Source: an uncultured Collinsella sp. (GTDB lineage: Bacteria > Actinomycetota > Coriobacteriia > Coriobacteriales > Coriobacteriaceae). From it: DNA of 10,643 bases. Positions 6,086 through 10,643 of this stretch are shown piece by piece. Within the stretch, counting starts at the first letter, position 1. Each line of letters opens with the position of its first letter. Under the pieces are notes generated by a model, which made no database searches, was not told the origin of the DNA, and saw nothing but the letters and a program-made list of their open reading frames with translations. The stretch is from assembly GCA_958423535.1 (NCBI GenBank), contig CATZRJ010000050.1, forward strand, positions 1 to 10,643. The letters run 5' to 3'. The translations under genes were made by a program, and so were the position numbers.

Positions 6086-7285
6086 ATGGATAAAACCAAG
6101 ATCAAGTACCTGGTGGGCATTTATGCTGCCGCCATGTGCATTATGGGCATGTTGGTGCCCGTCCCCATCGTGGCCTCTGTTGCGGCGGCGTTTCCCAACG
6201 AAAACATCGCTGCCGTCCAGATGATCATCGGCATCATCCCGTTGATGATGGCGCTGTCCGCCATGCTCGTCTCTTCACAGCTCGCCTCTCGCGTGTCCAA
6301 GAAGAAGACGACGCTTGTCGGTCACGTTATCGTGATGCTGGCAGGCGCCTCGGTGCTGGTGTTCCACGACTCACTCGGCCAGGTCTTAGCGGCTTCTGCT
6401 GTTATGGGCCTTGGTCTCGGCGCCGTGCAGAATTCAACAGACGCTCTTATCGCGGATTACTTTGGTGGCAAGCAGCGTTCGTTTGTCATGGGCATCTACT
6501 CCACCTTTGTCGCTCTTGGCGGCATTATCTGGACGATGGTTTCCGGCATCCTTGGCTCGGCCGAGTGGTTCCACAGCTATGCGGCCTATTTCATCATGAT
6601 CGTGTTTATCATCATTGAGGCCGTTTGCCTGCCCGAGGGTCATCTGGAGCCCAAGCGTAAAGTCAACGTGTTTGCCAACATGCCCAAAGAGGTCGCAATT
6701 ATCACGGTCATGAGCTTTGTGTTTGTGCTTACGTTCCAGCTCTTTAGCTCCAATGTCTCGCTGCTTGTCGTGGGCCGTGGCTTTGGCGGTACCGTGGAGG
6801 CCGGTCTTGCCTCTACCGTTATGACCGTTGCCGGTATTGCAGCTGGTCTTTTGGTCGGTCCGCTGTTTGCCAAGTTTAAGAACCTGGCTATGCCGATTGC
6901 GTGGGGCGTGACGCTCGTTGGCCTGGGCCTCACGCTGGTCGCGCCCGCCTTTATGGTGCTGTGCGTTGCGGGCTTTGTCGTTGCGTTGGGCAAGGAGACC
7001 TACGTGCCGCTGGAGGGCAATTTTGCCGCCGGCAACTCTGCTCCCGAGGGACGTGCGTTTAACCTTGCCATTGGCATGGCAGGCATCAACTTTGGTATGG
7101 CGCTGTCTCCCATTGTGTTTGAGGCCGTGACGTCGCCGTTTGGTGCAACGATCGACCAGAAGTTCGTCGCCGGCATGATCGTCTGTGCGGCTTGTGTCGT
7201 CTTTGGCGCCATTAAGTATCGCAAGCTGACTCCGGCGCAGCTCGCCGAGGCCGAAAAGATGGCCGCTCAGGGCGAAGCGGAGTAG
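6086..7285 (+). CDS. Major facilitator superfamily transporter
   Basis: A 399-aa integral membrane protein with about 12 hydrophobic segments in two six-helix halves, separated by a charged central loop (about 188-203, PEGHLEPKRKVNVF). The first half has the cytoplasmic loop 2-3 basic cluster SRVSKKKTTLVG (69-80), a degenerate MFS motif A. GLGLGAVQNSTDALIADYFGG (109-129) lies around helix 4 and the following loop, and the C-terminus (about 378-399) is a hydrophilic, cytoplasmic acidic tail. AAGGATGG lies just before ATG6086. Position after the kinase suggests it imports the substrate, or exports the product, of the thiolase/ACP/kinase module. The direction of transport and the cargo are not readable from the sequence; no subfamily is claimed. 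It follows an intra-operon hairpin, so it may be expressed at a lower level than the enzymes. Confidence 0.9.
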   Translation: MDKTKIKYLVGIYAAAMCIMGMLVPVPIVASVAAAFPNENIAAVQMIIGIIPLMMALSAMLVSSQLASRVSKKKTTLVGHVIVMLAGASVLVFHDSLGQVLAASAVMGLGLGAVQNSTDALIADYFGGKQRSFVMGIYSTFVALGGIIWTMVSGILGSAEWFHSYAAYFIMIVFIIIEAVCLPEGHLEPKRKVNVFANMPKEVAIITVMSFVFVLTFQLFSSNVSLLVVGRGFGGTVEAGLASTVMTVAGIAAGLLVGPLFAKFKNLAMPIAWGVTLVGLGLTLVAPAFMVLCVAGFVVALGKETYVPLEGNFAAGNSAPEGRAFNLAIGMAGINFGMALSPIVFEAVTSPFGATIDQKFVAGMIVCAACVVFGAIKYRKLTPAQLAEAEKMAAQGEAE

Positions 7286-7325
7286 CCGCTCGAGTAGTTG
7301 CTTCGCCGCACACCATGTTTTATCG

Positions 7326-7357
7326 GGGCCGCCGACATATGCCGGCGGCCCTCTTTC
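7326..7357 (+). terminator. Intra-operon hairpin with pyrimidine tail
   Basis: GGGCCGCCG (7326-7334) pairs perfectly with CGGCGGCCC (7343-7351) across 8 bases, followed by TCTTTCTAT. It may terminate part of the operon transcript after the transporter gene; the next gene starts 29 bases later with its own ribosome site (GAAAGG). Confidence 0.65.
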
Positions 7358-7385
7358 TATCATTGACTTTGAAAGGTTTACGGCT

Positions 7386-7856
7386 ATGAAGCTATCTGTC
7401 AACCGCGTTATCGGTATTCTCAACGGCTTCTTTAACCCGCTATTGCTCTGCGCGTTTCTCCCCATCATTGAAGGAGCGTCTGGCTTGGATCTGACGAGCC
7501 CCAAGGGCTTTTGGGGGCAACTTATCGTGGCCACGGTGATCGCCGAGGTATTGAGCGCGCTTCCGCTGTTTGGAAAGACGGTTGGCATGTGCCTGGACTT
7601 TTTTGGTTTTGAGGAGGGGAGCGCATCACACAAGATCGCCGGTACGGTCATCGGTGCCACGCTCCCTTTTATAGTGATCGGTTTTGGCGAGATTGCCTTC
7701 CAGGGAGGATTCGGAACGATTGGAGGCCGTACGTTCTTCGCGCGTTGGGCAGGCCTTGTCACAAAGGGATGGGCCTTTGTGGTTATCGCCGGCGTGCTGC
7801 TCGATCCCTTTACAGCGGCTCTCGGTCGCATGATAGCTCGCGAAGAGAAGAAATAG
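7386..7856 (+). CDS. Uncharacterised four-helix membrane protein
   Basis: I do not recognise this 156-aa protein. It has four likely membrane segments at about 8-30, 43-66, 84-106 and 128-150, short polar loops, and a basic/acidic tail (REEKK) likely in the cytoplasm. The second loop (GMCLDFFGFEEGSASHK) carries most of the charge. No signal peptide, catalytic motif or metal-binding cluster is visible. GAAAGG (7370-7375) lies 10 bases before ATG7386. It follows the MFS gene by 100 bases across a hairpin, so it may be a weakly coupled last operon gene (for example a transporter accessory protein) or an independent gene. Its codon use resembles its neighbours, so it looks like a real resident gene. 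Function unknown. Confidence 0.75.
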   Translation: MKLSVNRVIGILNGFFNPLLLCAFLPIIEGASGLDLTSPKGFWGQLIVATVIAEVLSALPLFGKTVGMCLDFFGFEEGSASHKIAGTVIGATLPFIVIGFGEIAFQGGFGTIGGRTFFARWAGLVTKGWAFVVIAGVLLDPFTAALGRMIAREEKK

Positions 7857-7867
7857 CTCCTCGCCTA

Positions 7868-7947
7868 TCGAATGCCGGCGGACGGGGTGCCGGGGCTGTA
7901 GTCTTCCGAGCGTTTGCAGTCCTGTCGCCCCGTCCGCCGGCATTCGA
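7868..7947. repeat. Perfect 20-bp inverted repeat with 40-nt spacer
   Basis: Bases 7868-7887 (starting TCGAATGCCGG) are the exact reverse complement of 7928-7947. In RNA this makes a 20-bp, GC-rich stem with a 40-nt loop. Inside the loop, GGCTGTA (7894-7900) can pair with TGCAG-T-CC (7915-7922) with one bulge. Neither strand has a T run after the stem, so it is not a standard intrinsic terminator. It begins 12 bases after the membrane-protein stop and could be the operon's 3' structure, a REP-like element or part of a small RNA. Confidence 0.85.
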
Positions 7948-8148
7948 CCGCAACATGTTGGTCAAGCATAATCTTTTGGATTCTTTTGGCGTGAACGGCT
8001 TGGTTTCGGTGGGATTTGTCAGCGGCTTGACTAAGGGGGTTTTATAACTGCCATGCAGGTAGCCGCGTTGGTAACGTTTTAGCAGTCTGCCAAGAGGCCT
8101 TCATTTATAATGCGTCTGCAAAATGACTAATTGCTTTGACCTGCTAAA
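7948..8148. other. Gene-free region upstream of the nrdD promoter
   Basis: No coding region is supported here. It contains a perfect 10-bp palindrome, CAACATGTTG (7951-7960), and a perfect TATAAT (8106-8111) with no convincing -35 at 16-18 bases. It also contains a 10-bp inverted repeat, GTTTTAGCAG (8076-8085) and CTGCTAAAAC (8141-8150), with 55 bases between the arms; the second arm runs into the first NrdR box. Confidence 0.5.
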
Positions 8149-8164
8149 ACACTATATGTTGTGT
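8149..8164 (+). promoter_or_regulatory. NrdR box 1
   Basis: ACACTATATGTTGTGT matches the 16-bp NrdR box consensus (ACACWATATATWGTGT) at 15 of 16 positions; only G8158 differs. NrdR is the zinc-finger/ATP-cone repressor of ribonucleotide reductase genes. The box ends directly before the predicted -35 hexamer. Confidence 0.85.
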
Positions 8165-8194
8165 TTGACCTAAAAAAAGAATACAGGATATAGA
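8165..8194 (+). promoter_or_regulatory. nrdD promoter
   Basis: TTGACC (8165-8170, 5 of 6 to the -35 consensus) and TATAGA (8189-8194, 4 of 6, within GATATAGAT) are 18 bases apart. Transcription would start near 8201. The placement between and over two NrdR boxes is the classic arrangement for NrdR repression and supports the call. Confidence 0.7.
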
Positions 8195-8196
8195 TG
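8181..8196 (+). promoter_or_regulatory. NrdR box 2 (degenerate)
   Basis: ATACAGGATATAGATG matches the NrdR consensus at 10 of 16 positions, including the central ATATAG. It lies exactly 32 bp centre-to-centre from box 1, the roughly three-turn spacing usual for paired NrdR boxes. It covers the predicted -10. On its own it would not be called; spacing and position support it. Confidence 0.55.
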
Positions 8197-8200
8197 CCTC

Positions 8201-8405
8201 TTTGTCGTATGATAGATGGCGGACAGAGAACGAGGACCTTATTCGCCCATTTGGATGGATCTTTGAGCCCCTTGATTGGCTGCGAGGATTGTCCGCATGA
8301 GGGCCTATGGTTATCGAAAACACAGATTGCGCGACGGCGCCGCAAGACAGGGGTAAGTCCTGCCGGGCATCGTTTGGCTCTGAAGCGCAATGAGGCTACG
8401 ATGCG
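8201..8405 (+). ncRNA. Long, possibly structured 5' leader of nrdD
   Basis: From the predicted start near 8201 to the nrdD ribosome site is about 205 nt. GCGGACA (8219-8225) pairs with TGTCCGC (8290-8296), enclosing AGCC/GGCT (8266-8269/8278-8281). ATTGCGC (8326-8332) pairs with GCGCAAT (8385-8391), enclosing CAGG/CCTG (8348-8351/8359-8362). The two closing helices define two possible domains. No known riboswitch core was recognised; the cobalamin-type GCCACTG box is absent. A regulatory leader is suggested, not shown. Confidence 0.4.
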
Positions 8406-8419
8406 AAAGAGGCAAGAGG

Positions 8420-10642
8420 ATGAAGATCATCAAGCGCAGCGGCACCGAGGTTACCTTTGACATCGATAAGATCGTCAATGCGATCCGTGCCGCAAACTTG
8501 GAGGTCGAGGAAGGCTCTCGCCTTACCGACCGCCAGGTGATCTACGCAGCACAAAACGTCGCTGAGGCATGTGAGAATGCCGGTCACACCGTATCGGTCG
8601 AGGAGATCCAGGATCTGGTCGAGGACGAGATCATGCGTCTCGACTGCTACGAGGTCGCTCGCCACTACATCATCTATCGCTATGTTCAGAGCCTGAAGCG
8701 CCAAAAGAACACGACCGACGACAAGATCCTGTCGCTGATCGAATGCAACAACGAAGAGGTCAAGCAGGAGAACTCTAACAAGAATCCGACCGTCAACTCC
8801 GTTCAGCGCGACTACATGGCCGGCGAGATTTCCAAGGACCTGACGCAGCGCGTGCTGTTGCCCCAGGAGATCGTGGATGCTCACAACGAGGGTCTGATTC
8901 ACTTCCACGATTCGGACTACTTTGCCCAGCACATGCATAACTGTGACCTGGTGAACCTGGAGGATATGCTCCAGAACGGCACCGTTATCTCGGGTACGCT
9001 GATCGAGAAGCCGCATAGCTTCTCGACCGCCTGCAATATCGCGACGCAGATTATCGCCCAGGTCGCTTCTTCCCAGTACGGCGGTCAGTCGATTTCGCTG
9101 ACCCATCTGGCTCCGTTTGTCGAGGTGAGCCGTCAGAAGATTCGCGGCGAGGTTGCCCGCGAGCTCGAGGAGCTTGGCGTCTCTGCATCTGCCGAGAAGG
9201 TCCGTGAGGTCGTTGAGGACCGTCTGCGTGACGAGATCCGTCGCGGCGTCCAGACGATTCAGTATCAGGTCGTGACCCTTATGACCACGAATGGCCAGGC
9301 GCCGTTCGTGACGGTCTTTATGTATCTCAATGAGGCCCGTACGCCCCAGGAGAAGCACGACCTTGCCATGATTGTGGAGGAGACGCTTCGTCAGCGCTAT
9401 GAGGGCGTTAAGAACGAAGCCGGCGTGTGGATTACCCCGGCGTTCCCCAAGCTCATCTACGTGCTCGAGGACGATAACGTTTACGAGGATGCCCCGTACT
9501 TCTACCTGACTCAGCTGGCGGCGAAGTGCACCGCCAAGCGCATGGTGCCCGACTACATCTCCGAGAAGAAGATGCGCGAGCTTAAGCTGTCTAAGGGCGA
9601 GACCGCCGGCAACGGCGATTGCTACACCTGCATGGGTTGCCGCAGCTTCCTGACGCCCGATCGCTCGGGCAACGGCTTTAACAACGTTGCCAACGCGCTC
9701 AACTATGACCCGAGCAAGCCTAAGTACTATGGTCGCTTTAACCAGGGTGTTGTGACCATCAACCTGCCCGATGTCGCGCTGAGCTCGCATCAGGACATGG
9801 ACAAGTTCTGGAAGATCTTCGATGAGCGCCTTGAACTGTGCCATCGTGCCCTGCTGTGCCGTCATGAGCGCCTGATGGGCACGCTTTCGGATGCCGCGCC
9901 GATTCTTTGGCAGTACGGCGCCTTGGCGCGTCTGAAGAAGGGCGAGACAATCGATAAGCTGCTCGTGGGCGGATACTCCACCATCAGCCTGGGCTATGCC
10001 GGCCTGTATGAGTGCGTCAAGTACATGACGGGCCACAGCCACACCGAGAAGGAGGGCACGCCTTTTGCCATGGCGGTCATGCAGCGCATGAACGACAAGT
10101 GCGCGGAGTGGAAGGCTGCGAGCGACATCGATTTCTCGCTGTACGGCACGCCGTTGGAGTCGACGACCTACAAGTTCGCCAAGTGCCTGCAGCGCCGTTT
10201 TGGCATTATCCCGGGCGTGACGGACAAGGGCTACATTACTAACAGCTACCACGTTCACGTGTCCGAGGAGATCGATGCCTTCGACAAGCTTAAGTTTGAG
10301 GGCATGTTCCAGCAGCTTTCGCCGGGCGGTGCTATCTCCTACGTCGAGGTTCCCAACATGCAGGACAACCTTAAGGCTGTCATTCGCGTGATGCAGTACA
10401 TCTACGACAACATCATGTACGCCGAGCTCAACACCAAGAGCGATTACTGCCAGGTGTGCGGCTACGACGGCGAGATCAAGATTGTCGAGGATGACGGCAA
10501 GCTGGTGTGGGAGTGCCCCAACTGCGGCAACCGCGATCAGGAGAAGATGAACGTCGCCCGTCGCACGTGCGGCTACATCGGTACCCAATTCTGGAACCAG
10601 GGTCGAACCGAGGAGATCCGCGACCGCGTGCTGCATCTCTAA
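8420..10642 (+). CDS. nrdD: Anaerobic ribonucleoside-triphosphate reductase
   Basis: Class III ribonucleotide reductase, a glycyl-radical enzyme that makes dNTPs from NTPs without oxygen. From ATG8420 (740 aa, complete): an N-terminal ATP-cone (1-95), the allosteric activity site; the catalytic ten-stranded barrel, including NPTVNSVQRDYMAG (122-135), HFHDSD (161-166), STACN (202-206, with C205), GGQSIS (221-226) and CYTCMGCRSF (401-410, with C407); a C-terminal zinc site C677, C680, C699, C702; and the glycyl-radical loop RRTCGYIG with G718 as predicted radical site. AAAGAGG (8406-8412) 7 bases upstream fixes the start; an in-frame ATG at 8390 lies before that site. An NrdR-box promoter precedes it. 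The radical is installed by the activase NrdG, usually encoded next to nrdD and probably just past the window end. The stop TAA is the last full codon seen. Confidence 0.97.
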   Translation: MKIIKRSGTEVTFDIDKIVNAIRAANLEVEEGSRLTDRQVIYAAQNVAEACENAGHTVSVEEIQDLVEDEIMRLDCYEVARHYIIYRYVQSLKRQKNTTDDKILSLIECNNEEVKQENSNKNPTVNSVQRDYMAGEISKDLTQRVLLPQEIVDAHNEGLIHFHDSDYFAQHMHNCDLVNLEDMLQNGTVISGTLIEKPHSFSTACNIATQIIAQVASSQYGGQSISLTHLAPFVEVSRQKIRGEVARELEELGVSASAEKVREVVEDRLRDEIRRGVQTIQYQVVTLMTTNGQAPFVTVFMYLNEARTPQEKHDLAMIVEETLRQRYEGVKNEAGVWITPAFPKLIYVLEDDNVYEDAPYFYLTQLAAKCTAKRMVPDYISEKKMRELKLSKGETAGNGDCYTCMGCRSFLTPDRSGNGFNNVANALNYDPSKPKYYGRFNQGVVTINLPDVALSSHQDMDKFWKIFDERLELCHRALLCRHERLMGTLSDAAPILWQYGALARLKKGETIDKLLVGGYSTISLGYAGLYECVKYMTGHSHTEKEGTPFAMAVMQRMNDKCAEWKAASDIDFSLYGTPLESTTYKFAKCLQRRFGIIPGVTDKGYITNSYHVHVSEEIDAFDKLKFEGMFQQLSPGGAISYVEVPNMQDNLKAVIRVMQYIYDNIMYAELNTKSDYCQVCGYDGEIKIVEDDGKLVWECPNCGNRDQEKMNVARRTCGYIGTQFWNQGRTEEIRDRVLHL

Positions 10643-10643
10643 T

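Noticed and set aside
6434..7831. 465-codon open frame on the minus strand
   Set aside because: It is antisense to the MFS and membrane-protein genes and spans their intergenic hairpin; its composition looks like a codon-bias shadow.
1474..8025. Similar stretches GTGAACGGCTGG near 1474 and GTGAACGGCTTGG near 7992
   Set aside because: Only about 12 bases agree and the flanks differ; probably chance rather than a repeat or attachment site.
8320..8400. Possible cobalamin riboswitch before nrdD
   Set aside because: The segment with GGGGTAAGTCC looks vaguely similar, but the conserved GCCACTG box and the expected helix order are missing, and class III reductases do not use cobalamin.
8194..8460. 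88-codon frame overlapping the nrdD leader and start
   Set aside because: It has no ribosome site, its ATG lies upstream of the predicted transcription start, and it runs out of frame into nrdD; the peptide is rich in Arg and unlike known leader peptides.
8396..10636. 746-codon open frame on the minus strand
   Set aside because: It mirrors nrdD over its full length. Long antisense frames are expected in high-GC genes with strong codon bias; its translation is low-complexity, rich in Leu, Val, Ala and His, and shows no domain.

Overview
The window looks like chromosome of a high-GC, gut-type actinobacterium of the class Coriobacteriia, most likely Collinsella or a close relative. This is an inference from the roughly 58-60% GC coding style, the purine-rich ribosome binding sites, the actinobacterial-type tRNA-Val and the anaerobic gene content (class III ribonucleotide reductase, acyl-phosphate/kinase energy metabolism). 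No taxonomic marker gene is present to prove it. All protein genes are on the + strand.

Layout. Bases 1-85 hold the 3' end of tRNA-Val(GAC) and its terminator. A two-gene unit follows: an Sfp-type 4'-phosphopantetheinyl transferase (193-831) and a TetR-family regulator (859-1476), closed by a very strong intrinsic terminator (1585-1625). The 320-base gap before the next gene carries a near-perfect 18-bp palindrome (1675-1692), a candidate TetR operator, and an 11-bp hairpin. The main operon runs from 1798 to 7856: an SCP-x/PhlC-like thiolase, a DUF35 zinc-ribbon/OB-fold partner, a small acyl carrier protein, a phosphate acyltransferase, a butyrate-kinase-family enzyme, an MFS transporter and a small four-helix membrane protein. 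Three of its intergenic gaps hold GC-rich hairpins with pyrimidine tails that may act as partial terminators or processing sites. The operon is followed by a perfect 20-bp inverted repeat around a 40-nt spacer (7868-7947).

The last third is an anaerobic ribonucleotide reductase gene (nrdD, 8420-10642). It is preceded by a promoter that overlaps one good and one degenerate NrdR box at 32-bp spacing, and by an unusually long leader (about 200 nt) with potential structure.

The central idea is that the PPTase, TetR regulator, carrier protein, thiolase/DUF35 pair, acyltransferase, acyl kinase and transporter form one regulated carrier-protein-dependent acyl system. It could run catabolically (thiolytic cleavage, acyl transfer to phosphate, ATP formation). 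It could also run in reverse (kinase and phosphotransacylase activate an acid onto the carrier protein, and the thiolase/DUF35 pair condenses it into a product exported by the MFS protein). The sequence supports the gene set and its organisation; the direction and the substrate are not visible.
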